From NCBI RefSeq assembly GCF_024508295.1, contig NZ_CP101990.1:868001-932000 (forward strand): a stretch of DNA of 64,000 nucleotides, written 5' to 3'. The first letter of the stretch is position 1; each line of letters starts with the position of its first letter. This DNA is from Aeromicrobium duanguangcaii. GTDB lineage: Bacteria > Actinomycetota > Actinomycetes > Propionibacteriales > Nocardioidaceae. The notes under the pieces were generated by a model, which worked only from the letters and a program-made list of their open reading frames with translations, did not search any database and was not told where the DNA came from. Shown here piece after piece: positions 7,828-15,214 of this stretch. The translations under genes were made by a program, and so were the position numbers.

Positions 7828-8397
7828 TCAGGACAGCCTGAGCCGCATCAGTACACGAGGGAAGCCGCTGAGCACCGAATCGGTGTCAGCGGCTTTCTCG
7901 AACCCGGCGCGCTCGAACATCACGCGCGTGCCGACGTAGGCCATGGTCAGGTCGACCTTGGCGCCCTGGTTGTCCACCGGATAGGCCTCGACGGCCGGGG
8001 CGCCCTGGTCGCGGGCGTACTCGACCGCTCCTGCGATCAGCCGGCCGGTGATGCCCTGCTTGCGGTGGCCGGGCCGCACGCGCACGCACCACAGGCTCCA
8101 CACGTCCAGGTCGTCGACGTGGGGGATCTTGCGGGCCGTCGCAAAGGACGTGTCGGAGCGGGGATGGATCCCGGCCCAGCCGACGACCTCGTCGCCGTCG
8201 TACGCCAGCACCCCGGGCGGGCCCTGCGCCATCAGCGCGCGGACGTACTCACCGCGGGCCGGACCGCGCAGCTCGCGGTTCACGGCGCCCGGCACGCGAT
8301 AGCTGAGGCACCAGCAGGACTCCGCGTCGGGCCGCTTGGGCCCGACCATGGTGCGCACGTCGTCGAACTCGGCGGCGGGGCGCACGTCGATGGTCAT
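7828..8397 (-). CDS. GNAT family N-acetyltransferase
   Basis: 189-aa acetyltransferase of the GNAT fold. Beta-4 and the acetyl-CoA pyrophosphate loop are visible as SLWCVRVRPGHRKQGITGRL (about 101-120). A C-terminal MFERAGFEKAADT completes motif B. The start overlaps the end of the HNH endonuclease gene by 4 bp (ATGA), so it is translated from the same transcript. The 3' end contains a long hairpin (7862-7895). Acceptor substrate unknown. Confidence 0.85.
   Translation of the reverse strand: MTIDVRPAAEFDDVRTMVGPKRPDAESCWCLSYRVPGAVNRELRGPARGEYVRALMAQGPPGVLAYDGDEVVGWAGIHPRSDTSFATARKIPHVDDLDVWSLWCVRVRPGHRKQGITGRLIAGAVEYARDQGAPAVEAYPVDNQGAKVDLTMAYVGTRVMFERAGFEKAADTDSVLSGFPRVLMRLRLS
7862..7895. 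terminator. hairpin inside the 3' end of the GNAT gene
   Basis: AAGCCGCTGA (7862-7871) pairs with TCAGCGGCTT (7886-7895), and an inner CACCGA/TCGGTG pair stacks on it after a single bulged G. It lies between the ends of two convergent operons, inside the GNAT coding frame, and could act as a bidirectional terminator. This is inference from the fold only. Confidence 0.4.
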
Positions 8398-9596
8398 GAG
8401 GAGATCCTAGATTCGGTGGGAACGGGGCGGTAGATCACGGGCGCCCCGACGACGTACGACTCGACGAGTCGGACCGGCGGCGCGAGACTGCGCCGGTCGA
8501 GGTGGTCGTGGGACTTCATGTTGTGGTGCTTCCTGCACAGGGATCGCAGGTTGTCGGCGCAGGTCGTGCCGCCGCGGTCGTATGCCAGCTCGTGGTCGAG
8601 GTCGGTGTCCCGAATGTCGGCCTGGCATCCGGCGACTCGGCAGGTGCCGTCGCGCCAGCGCAGTGCCTCGCGCAGGGATCCGGCGGGCTGGTAGCCGAGC
8701 TTCGTCGTGTCCATGACGTTGCCGAGCGGATCGAGCACCAGCCGGCGGAACAACGCGTGCTCGCTGGCGGCCAGCTCGCGCGCCCAGGCAGCGGGGACGG
8801 GCTCGCGGCCGCCACGGGTGAAGCCGCCGCCGTGCGTGAGTCCGATCAGGTCGGTGGCGTCGATCGTGATGGCGATCTCGGCGCGGATGTCGGTGGACGT
8901 GCCCTCGCTGCAGGTGAGCCAGTGCGCGACGAGGTCGGCCTGCTTCTGGTCGCGGGTGCGGCGGTCACGCTCGCCGGTGTCGGGATTGACCGAGGGGAGC
9001 GCCTTCGCGGCGGCGCGCAGGCGGTTGCCGACGGCGACGGCGACGCCGGTGGGCAGCAGCGCGCTCAGCCACGAGGTGCCGTCGTCGTTGTGCGAGATCT
9101 CGACGTGTCGCCGCTCCATGGCGTGCGCGGACTCGTCCTCGACCTGCTCGGGCTCGAGGCGCGCTCGCAGTCGCTTGAGCCAGCCGCGCAGCTCGCCCGG
9201 GGTGTGCTCGGCGCCGTACGCGGCCGCGTTCTGGTCGACGGCCTCGAGCGCCCGGGGCGTGTGCAGCTTGGCCACCACGTCGGCGATCAGGCCGATGCGA
9301 CGGGCGTCGAGCACGCCCTCGCGGAACGCGGCCCAGACGGCCGGCGTGCGGTCGCGGACCTCCTCGCCCTGCACGATGATCCGCCAGACCGCGTTCTCGG
9401 TGATCCGCAGCTGCTGCGCGATGTCGAGCGCGATGGCTCGCCGCGCCAGCTCCTTGCTGATCGGAGCGTCATCGGTGGAGTCGATGCGCCGGATCTCGCG
9501 TTCGCGAAAGCCGATCACGAGGTTCCACTCGGCGAACTCCGCCCGGGCCCGGTCGCGCCGTACCTCGACGAAGGCGTCGGCGGCGGGCGAGGTCAT
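8394..9596 (-). CDS. DUF222 / HNH endonuclease domain protein
   Basis: 400-aa member of the abundant actinobacterial DUF222-HNH family. The helical DUF222 region covers about residues 10-300. The C-terminal HNH nuclease has CRVAGCQADIRDTDLDHELAY and DNLRSLCRKHHNMK, giving the Cys pairs and the DLDH...HH metal site. Such genes occur in many copies in high-GC genomes, some linked to mobile elements, but their role is unclear. TATTCT stands 6 nt before the ATG (leaderless). GNAT follows with a 4-bp overlap. Confidence 0.88.
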   Translation of the reverse strand: MTSPAADAFVEVRRDRARAEFAEWNLVIGFREREIRRIDSTDDAPISKELARRAIALDIAQQLRITENAVWRIIVQGEEVRDRTPAVWAAFREGVLDARRIGLIADVVAKLHTPRALEAVDQNAAAYGAEHTPGELRGWLKRLRARLEPEQVEDESAHAMERRHVEISHNDDGTSWLSALLPTGVAVAVGNRLRAAAKALPSVNPDTGERDRRTRDQKQADLVAHWLTCSEGTSTDIRAEIAITIDATDLIGLTHGGGFTRGGREPVPAAWARELAASEHALFRRLVLDPLGNVMDTTKLGYQPAGSLREALRWRDGTCRVAGCQADIRDTDLDHELAYDRGGTTCADNLRSLCRKHHNMKSHDHLDRRSLAPPVRLVESYVVGAPVIYRPVPTESRISS

Positions 9597-9602
9597 GTCC
9601 CT

Positions 9603-9608
9603 AGAATA
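9603..9608 (-). promoter_or_regulatory. -10 box (TATTCT) for DUF222/HNH gene
   Basis: TATTCT on the minus strand, with a 6-nt gap to the ATG at 9596 and no Shine-Dalgarno: a leaderless promoter for the HNH-GNAT pair. Confidence 0.55.
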
Positions 9609-9651
9609 GAACAGGTGTTCGACGAAGAACGGAAAAGGCCCGACGTTCTCG

Positions 9652-10860
9652 CTACGTGAGATGCTCGCGCTTTCGTTGGGACGCCAGGACGATCGCGGCG
9701 ATGACCGGCAGCGTCAGGACGCCCGCGACGCCCGTCAGGGTGCCGTAGTTCCACACCGCCACCACGAGCCCGGCCAGCAGTCCGCCGGCCGCACCGGCCA
9801 GGTTCATCGTCAGGTCGCTGAAGCCCTGGACGAGCGGGCGCACGGCGGGATCGACGCTGCGGGTGAGCAGGGCGGCGCCGGCGATGACGGACATCGACCA
9901 GCCGACGCCGAGCAGGATCAGGCCCGCCGTGATCTGGACGTTCGAGTGCCCCGCCGTGCCGGCGATGGCGCAGGCCAGCACGAGCACGATCTGGCCGGCC
10001 ACGATGGTGGGCACGGCGCCCCACCGGTCGGTGGTCCAGCCGAAGAGCGGCGAGAGCGCGAACATGCCCGCGATGTGCAGGCTGATCGTGAGGCCGATGA
10101 CCGAGAGCTCGGCGCCGTGGCCGGACATGTGGACCGGCGTCAGGGCCATGACGGACACCATGATCGCGTGCGAGAGCGCGACGGCGGTGATGGCCACGGC
10201 GGTGGCGCCCCGGACGTGGGGGAGCGCGGCGGCGATCCGCGGCGGCGCGGGCGCGGACGCCGAGCGGCGCTCGAGCGGGTCGGGGCGCAGCATCAGCCAA
10301 GTCAGGAGTCCGGCGGCCGCGAAGGCCACCCCCGAGAACACCTGGGGCCCGGCCAGCTCGGGGATGCCGAGGGCACGCGCCACGGTGGCGCCGGGTCCGG
10401 TCAGGTTGGGCCCGGCGACCGATCCGATCGTGGTGGCCCACACGACGAGCGCGATCGAGCGGCCCACCTCGGCGGGCTCCGCACGGTCGGCCGCGGCGAA
10501 CCGCGACTGCAGGTTGGCGGCAGTGCTGGCGCCGAACAGCAGGAAGCCCAGCAACAGCAGTGGCAGGGACTCCCAGGCCGCGCCGCCGACCACGGCGACG
10601 GCGCCGAGGGAGCCACCCCACCATCCCGCGGTCAGCGCGGGCCGGCGGCCGCGGTGCACGGCGAAGTTCGACAGCGGGACGGTGAACAGGGCAGCGCCCA
10701 AGGTCGTCGCGACGACCGCCATGCCCGCCCAGCCGGCCGAGCCGGTGACGTCCTCGATGAGCAGACCGCCGACCGCCAGGCCGGCGCCGTTGCCGATACC
10801 GCCGACCACCTGGACCAGCGCGAGGGTGCCGACCGTCCGCCGCTGGGAGGGCCAGCCCAC
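9652..10860 (-). CDS. MFS transporter
   Basis: 402-aa major facilitator with about 12 hydrophobic helices and the loop 2-3 motif NFAVHRGRRPALTAGWWGG near residue 70. The GTG start begins one base after the stop of the upstream M13 peptidase gene (TGA-C-GTG), so the two are almost certainly co-translated. No substrate motif is recognisable; drug or metabolite efflux is a generic family expectation. Divergent with nothing: its 3' end faces the HNH gene promoter. Confidence 0.88.
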   Translation of the reverse strand: MGWPSQRRTVGTLALVQVVGGIGNGAGLAVGGLLIEDVTGSAGWAGMAVVATTLGAALFTVPLSNFAVHRGRRPALTAGWWGGSLGAVAVVGGAAWESLPLLLLGFLLFGASTAANLQSRFAAADRAEPAEVGRSIALVVWATTIGSVAGPNLTGPGATVARALGIPELAGPQVFSGVAFAAAGLLTWLMLRPDPLERRSASAPAPPRIAAALPHVRGATAVAITAVALSHAIMVSVMALTPVHMSGHGAELSVIGLTISLHIAGMFALSPLFGWTTDRWGAVPTIVAGQIVLVLACAIAGTAGHSNVQITAGLILLGVGWSMSVIAGAALLTRSVDPAVRPLVQGFSDLTMNLAGAAGGLLAGLVVAVWNYGTLTGVAGVLTLPVIAAIVLASQRKREHLT

Positions 10861-10861
10861 G

Positions 10862-12814
10862 TCAGGCCCAGATGGTGACGCGCTCAGCCGGGTCGAGCCA
10901 CAGGGCGTCGTCCGGGGTCACGTCGAAGGCGTCGTAGAACGCCTCGATGTTGCGCACGACCTGGTTGCAGCGGAACTCCGGCGGCGAGTGCGGGTCGACG
11001 GTCAGCCGGCGCAGCGTCTCGGCGGGACGAGACTTGCCCTGCCAGGCGCGAGCCCAGGACAGGAAGAAGCGCTGGTCGGGGGTGAACCCGTCGATCGGCT
11101 CGGCGGGCTTGTCCTGCTGCGCCAGCTTGAAGGCCAGGTACGCGATGCCGAGTCCGCCGAGGTCGCCGATGTTCTCGCCGATCGTGAGCGCGCCGTTGAC
11201 CGTCTGGCCGTCGGCGTTGGCCGGGCTGAGGTCGTCGTACTGCGCGATGATCTTGGCCGCGAGGGCGTCGAACGCGGCGCGGTCGTCGTCGGTCCACCAG
11301 TTGCTCAGGGCGCCCGTGCCGTCGTACTGCGAGCCCTGGTCGTCGAAGCCGTGGCCGATCTCGTGGCCGATGACCGAGCCGATCGCGCCGTAGTTCACGG
11401 CGTCGTCGGCCTGCGCGTCGAAGAACGGGGGCTGCAGGATCGCGGCGGGGAAGACGATCTCGTTCATCGTCGGGTTGTAGTAGGCGTTGACCGTCTGCGG
11501 CGTCATGTACCACTCGTCGCGGTCGATCGGCTTGCCGATCTTGGCCAGCTCGCGGTCCATCGCCACCGACTGGGCGCGGCGGGTGTTGCCCACCAGGTCG
11601 CCCGGGTCGGTCTCGAGCGCGGAGTAGTCCTTGAACTTCTCGGGGTGGCCGATCTTGGGCGTGAACGAGTCGAGCTTGTCCAGCGCACGCTGCTTGGTCT
11701 CGTCGCTCATCCACGGCAGCTTGCGGATGCTGATCCGGTAGGCCTCGAGGAGGTTCGCGATGAGCTCCTCCATGCGGGACTTGGCCTCGGCCGGGTACTC
11801 GGTGCGGACGTAGATCTTGCCGACGGCCTCGCCCATCGAGCCCTCGACGAATCCGATGCCGCGCTTCCAGCGGGGGCGCAGCTCGTCGGTGCCCTGCAGG
11901 GTCTTGCCGTAGAACTCGAAGTTCGCCGCGACGAAGTCGTCGGAGAGGAACGGAGCGGCACCGTGGACGAGCTGCCAGCGCAGCCAGTCGAGCCAGCCCG
12001 GCAGCAGGTCGTCGGTGAGCAGCGTCTGGACCCCCTCGAGGTAGGAGGGCTGGGAGACGACGGCCTCGGCCAGCACCTCGTGGGCGATGCCGGCCTCGTC
12101 GGCCCAGGCGCGCCAGTCGAAGGCGGGGGTGAGCGCGTCGAGCTGGTCGAGCGTCATCAGGTTGTAGGTCTTCTGGGCGTCGCGGCAGGCGACCCGGTCC
12201 CAGTGGTGCGAGGCGATCCGCGTCTCGATGTCGAGCGCGCGATCGGCGCGCTGGTCGGCCTCGTCGAACCCGGCCAGGCTCAGCATGGTGGCGATGTGCG
12301 CCCGGTAGGCCTCACGGATCTCGGCGAACTGGTCCTCGCGGTAGTAGGACTCGTCCGGCAGGCCGATCCCGGACTGGACGACGTGCGTGACGTACCGGTC
12401 CGGGCGGCCGCGGTCGGGGGCGATGTAGAGGCCGGCGATGCTGTCGACGCCGGAGCGCTCCAGGGCGCCGATCGCGCGGACCAGCTCGGGGATCGAGGTG
12501 ACCGCGTCGATCCTGGCCAGGTCATCGGTCAGGGGAGCGGCGCCGAGCTGCTCGATGCGCTCGGTGTCCATGAAGCTGGTGAAGAGGTCGCCGATCTTGC
12601 GCTCCTCGTCGTCCTGGGGCTCCGCGGCACAGCGCTCGACGATCGTGCGGACCAGCTCTTCGGCCTCGTCGACCAGGTCGATGAACCCGCCTGCCGTCGC
12701 GCGGTCGGGCTTGATGGGCGCCTCGCGCAGCCACGGCCCGTTCACATAACGAAAGAGGTCGTCCTGGACACGGGTCTGGGAGTCGAAGGTCGTGGGATCG
12801 AGGCCATTGCTCAC
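10862..12814 (-). CDS. M13 family zinc metallopeptidase (neprilysin/PepO-like)
   Basis: 650-aa gluzincin. The zinc site is HEIGH at residues 484-488, with the third ligand in the downstream GENIGDLGG motif (ExxxD). The conserved NAYYNPTMNEIVFPAAIL substrate-binding stretch precedes it. Length matches full M13 peptidases. No N-terminal signal peptide or membrane anchor is evident, so a cytosolic oligopeptidase is likely. The GTG start has TAGCCT 6 nt upstream. It is divergent from the siderophore-interacting gene across only 18 bp and is followed immediately by an MFS gene. Confidence 0.94.
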   Translation of the reverse strand: MSNGLDPTTFDSQTRVQDDLFRYVNGPWLREAPIKPDRATAGGFIDLVDEAEELVRTIVERCAAEPQDDEERKIGDLFTSFMDTERIEQLGAAPLTDDLARIDAVTSIPELVRAIGALERSGVDSIAGLYIAPDRGRPDRYVTHVVQSGIGLPDESYYREDQFAEIREAYRAHIATMLSLAGFDEADQRADRALDIETRIASHHWDRVACRDAQKTYNLMTLDQLDALTPAFDWRAWADEAGIAHEVLAEAVVSQPSYLEGVQTLLTDDLLPGWLDWLRWQLVHGAAPFLSDDFVAANFEFYGKTLQGTDELRPRWKRGIGFVEGSMGEAVGKIYVRTEYPAEAKSRMEELIANLLEAYRISIRKLPWMSDETKQRALDKLDSFTPKIGHPEKFKDYSALETDPGDLVGNTRRAQSVAMDRELAKIGKPIDRDEWYMTPQTVNAYYNPTMNEIVFPAAILQPPFFDAQADDAVNYGAIGSVIGHEIGHGFDDQGSQYDGTGALSNWWTDDDRAAFDALAAKIIAQYDDLSPANADGQTVNGALTIGENIGDLGGLGIAYLAFKLAQQDKPAEPIDGFTPDQRFFLSWARAWQGKSRPAETLRRLTVDPHSPPEFRCNQVVRNIEAFYDAFDVTPDDALWLDPAERVTIWA

Positions 12815-12819
12815 GCGGT

Positions 12820-12826
12820 TAGGCTA
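12820..12826. promoter_or_regulatory. shared bidirectional -10 element
   Basis: The 7-bp TAGGCTA holds TAGGCT on the plus strand (7 nt before the GTG at 12833) and TAGCCT on the minus strand (6 nt before the GTG at 12814). Both divergent genes therefore appear leaderless and share overlapping -10 hexamers within an 18-bp gap. Confidence 0.6.
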
Positions 12827-12832
12827 CACAGC

Positions 12833-13609
12833 GTGGCGAACCGGATCGACGTGGAAATGACCGTTCTCCGTACGGAGGAACTGGCTCCGCGGATGCGGCG
12901 GGTGGTTCTGGGTGGACCGGCATTCGACGAATACCTCGACGCCCACCTGCCCGCGACGGACACCTACGTCAAGCTCGTCTTTGCCTCGAATGACGGGCAA
13001 GGAGACGTGCAACGGACGTACACGGTGCGGTGGGTGGACGCCGAGGCGCGCGAGCTGGCGATCGACTTCGTGACGCACGGGACCGAAGGGTTTGCAGGCC
13101 CGTGGGCGACCTCCGCAAAACCGGGAGAAAGTCTCCGTTTCCGTGGCCCGGGCGGCGCGTACCGGCCCGATCCGACGGCGGACCACCACCTTTTCATCGG
13201 TGACGAATCGGCCCTCCCGGCGATCGGCGCGTCCGTGGCCGTGCTCGAGCCCGGCGCGGCCGCCACCGCCTTCATCGAGGTCGACGGACCCGAGCACGAG
13301 ATCGACCTGCCGACCGCGGGCGACCTGACCATCCACTGGCTGCATCGGGATGGAGATGCGCCCGGCTCGACCCGGTTGCTCGACGAGGCGGTGCGGGCGT
13401 GGGAGTTCCCGCAGGGTCGCGTGCAGGCGTTCGTGCACGGCGAGTCGGCGTTGCTGAAGTCGGTGCGGCCGTACCTGCTGGACGGACGGGTCGACCGCAA
13501 GGACATCTCGGTCTCGGCGTACTGGCGCTGTGGCGAGACGGAGGAGGGCTTCCGGGCCTGGAAGAAGCAGCAGCAGGATGCCGTCATCCGCCCCGGCGGT
13601 CCCCGGTAA
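12833..13609 (+). CDS. siderophore-interacting protein (ViuB/SIP family flavin reductase)
   Basis: 258-aa SIP-family flavoprotein, which typically reduces ferric siderophores to release iron in the cytosol. The FAD-binding RTYTVRW motif is at about 59-65 (with GGAYRP later), and the NAD(P)H domain has LFIGDESALPAIG (about 116-128). The C-terminal AYWRCGETEEGFR is characteristic. The frame is open far upstream only as an antisense shadow of the peptidase gene; the GTG at 12833 is fixed by the adjacent -10. The TAA stop doubles as the first bases of the next gene's -10 box. Confidence 0.9.
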   Translation: MANRIDVEMTVLRTEELAPRMRRVVLGGPAFDEYLDAHLPATDTYVKLVFASNDGQGDVQRTYTVRWVDAEARELAIDFVTHGTEGFAGPWATSAKPGESLRFRGPGGAYRPDPTADHHLFIGDESALPAIGASVAVLEPGAAATAFIEVDGPEHEIDLPTAGDLTIHWLHRDGDAPGSTRLLDEAVRAWEFPQGRVQAFVHGESALLKSVRPYLLDGRVDRKDISVSAYWRCGETEEGFRAWKKQQQDAVIRPGGPR

Positions 13610-13612
13610 CCT
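13607..13612 (+). promoter_or_regulatory. -10 box (TAACCT) for cytidylyltransferase/SDR gene
   Basis: TAACCT begins with the TAA stop codon of the preceding gene and lies 6 nt before the GTG at 13619, giving a leaderless start independent of upstream transcription. Confidence 0.5.
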
Positions 13613-13618
13613 CGTCGG

Positions 13619-15040
13619 GTGACCGAAATGCGCAACGTCGCCGTGATCCTCGCCGGTGGAACCGGGACCCGGGTGGGCCTGTCGATCCCCAAGCAGCTGA
13701 TCAAGATCGCGGGCAAGACGATCCTCGAGCACACGATCGCGGTCTTCCAGGCCGCCGACGCGGTCGACGAGATCATCATCCTGATGACGCCGGGTCACCT
13801 GGACCCGGTCAACGCGATCGTGCGCGACGGCAAGTACCCGAAGGTCACGCAGGTGCTGGAGGGTGGCGCGACGCGCAACGAGACCACCAGCCTGGCGCTG
13901 AAGGCGCTGGGTGAGGACGAGTGCAACGTCCTGTTCCACGACGCCGTCCGTCCGCTGGTCTCGCAGAAGATCATCGAGGACGTCGTCGAGGCGCTGGGCA
14001 CCTACGAGGCCGTCGACACCGCGATCCCGTCGGCGGACACGGTGGTCTCGGTGCACCCCGAGAGCGAGGGCGACCTCGACACGATCTCGGACGTGCTGCG
14101 CCGCGACCTGTTGCGCCGCGGCCAGACGCCCCAGGCCTTCCGCGCGTCGATCATCCGCGACGCCTACGACAAGGCGTGGCAGGACCCCGACTTCACCGCC
14201 ACCGACGACTGCACCGTCGTCCTGCGGTACCGCCCGGACGTGCCGATCGCCGTCGTGCAGGGCCACGAGCGGAACATGAAGGTCACCGAGCCGATCGACG
14301 TCTACATCGCCGACAAGCTGTTCCAGCTGGCGTCCGCCGAGGAGCCCGAGGCGCTCGACGACGAGCAGTACCGCGCCGCCCTCGAGGGCAAGACGATAGT
14401 GGTCTTCGGCGGCTCCTACGGGATCGGCGGCGACATCGCGAAGCTGGCCGAGTCGTACGGCGCGAACGTGCACGCGTTCTCGCGGTCCTCCACGGGCACG
14501 CACGTCGACCGCCGCGAGGACGTGGCCGAGGCCGCGCGCGAGGTCGTCGCGAAGGCCGGCAAGGTCGACTTCGTCGTGAACACCGCCGGCGTCCTGCCGA
14601 TCGGCGACCTGGCCGACACGTCCGAGGAGACGATCTGGTCGGCCACCGAGATCAACTACCTCGCGCCGATCTTCATCGCGCAGGAGTTCCGGCCGCTGCT
14701 GGCCGAGACGAACGGCTCGCTGCTGCTGTTCACGTCGTCGTCCTACACGCGCGGCCGCAAGGGCTACTCGCTCTATTCGTCGGCGAAGGCCGCGACGGTC
14801 AACCTGACGCAGGCGCTGGCGGACGAGTGGGCCGGCGAGGTGCGCGTGAACTGCGTGAACCCCGAGCGCACGGGCACCCCGATGCGCACGAAGGCGTTCG
14901 GCGAGGAGCCCGAGGGCACGCTGCTGTCGTCCGAGGAGGTCGCGCGGCGCTCGCTCGACGTGCTGCTGGCCGACATGACCGGTCACGTCATCGACATCCG
15001 CCGCGAGGGAGGCCCCGCGGCCATCGGCGGGGGTCACTGA
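13619..15040 (+). CDS. bifunctional cytidylyltransferase / SDR oxidoreductase (CDP-ribitol synthesis type)
   Basis: 473-aa fusion. Residues 1-235 form an IspD/TarI-like cytidylyltransferase with AVILAGGTGTRVG near the N-terminus, the IPKQLIKI lysine element and FHDAVRPLV. Residues about 258-473 form a short-chain dehydrogenase with GGSYGIG at 263-269 and catalytic Tyr386/Lys390 (YSSAK). The same architecture occurs in Haemophilus Bcs1/Acs1, which reduces ribulose-5-phosphate and makes CDP-ribitol for surface polymers. Function here is by that analogy, probably for wall teichoic-acid-like polymer. TarI/TarJ-like genes are usually separate proteins; fusion is a notable feature. A glycerophosphotransferase-like gene lies near the right end. 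Confidence 0.85.
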   Translation: MTEMRNVAVILAGGTGTRVGLSIPKQLIKIAGKTILEHTIAVFQAADAVDEIIILMTPGHLDPVNAIVRDGKYPKVTQVLEGGATRNETTSLALKALGEDECNVLFHDAVRPLVSQKIIEDVVEALGTYEAVDTAIPSADTVVSVHPESEGDLDTISDVLRRDLLRRGQTPQAFRASIIRDAYDKAWQDPDFTATDDCTVVLRYRPDVPIAVVQGHERNMKVTEPIDVYIADKLFQLASAEEPEALDDEQYRAALEGKTIVVFGGSYGIGGDIAKLAESYGANVHAFSRSSTGTHVDRREDVAEAAREVVAKAGKVDFVVNTAGVLPIGDLADTSEETIWSATEINYLAPIFIAQEFRPLLAETNGSLLLFTSSSYTRGRKGYSLYSSAKAATVNLTQALADEWAGEVRVNCVNPERTGTPMRTKAFGEEPEGTLLSSEEVARRSLDVLLADMTGHVIDIRREGGPAAIGGGH

Positions 15041-15103
15041 GCCCACTCGGCGGTGTCGCCGAACTCACGCTGGTTCGTGGCCGATGGCCGAGTTCGGCTG
15101 AGT

Positions 15104-15109
15104 TATGTT
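15104..15109 (+). promoter_or_regulatory. candidate promoter -10 (TATGTT) of DHA2 exporter
   Basis: TATGTT in the 174-bp gap before the exporter would start RNA near 15116, leaving a leader of about 100 nt. That is unusual in a region where most genes look leaderless. Confidence 0.4.
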
Positions 15110-15144
15110 TGATCTCTGACCCGGCACGGCCGGGAGAGGCGAAC

Positions 15145-15174
15145 GTGCGCTCTGCGCCGGCGGTCCGAGGCTGA
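15145..15174 (+). CDS. putative 9-codon leader peptide (MRSAPAVRG)
   Basis: GTG start with a strong GGGAGAGG ribosome site at 15132-15139 (5-nt spacing), 9 codons and TGA. The stop is followed directly by the 5' arm of the hairpin that hides the exporter's ribosome site. Placement suggests a regulatory upstream ORF rather than a functional peptide. No homology is claimed. Confidence 0.45.
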   Translation: MRSAPAVRG

Positions 15175-15214
15175 AAACCTCCAGCATCTCTTTCGACATC
15201 TCTGGAGTTTCCGC
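15175..15214 (+). promoter_or_regulatory. hairpin sequestering the exporter ribosome-binding site
   Basis: CTCCAG (15179-15184) is complementary to CTGGAG (15202-15207), extended by AAA/TTT with one bulged C. The 3' arm contains the GGAG ribosome site, 7 nt before the ATG at 15215. A ribosome at the leader-peptide stop would cover the 5' arm and free the site. A second small hairpin (15120-15134) overlaps the leader peptide's own ribosome site. Confidence 0.5.

Noticed and set aside
9863-12832. Long upstream extension of the siderophore-interacting protein frame
   Set aside because: It is antisense to the MFS and M13 peptidase genes. The real start is fixed by the -10 box at 12820 and the SIP family N-terminus.
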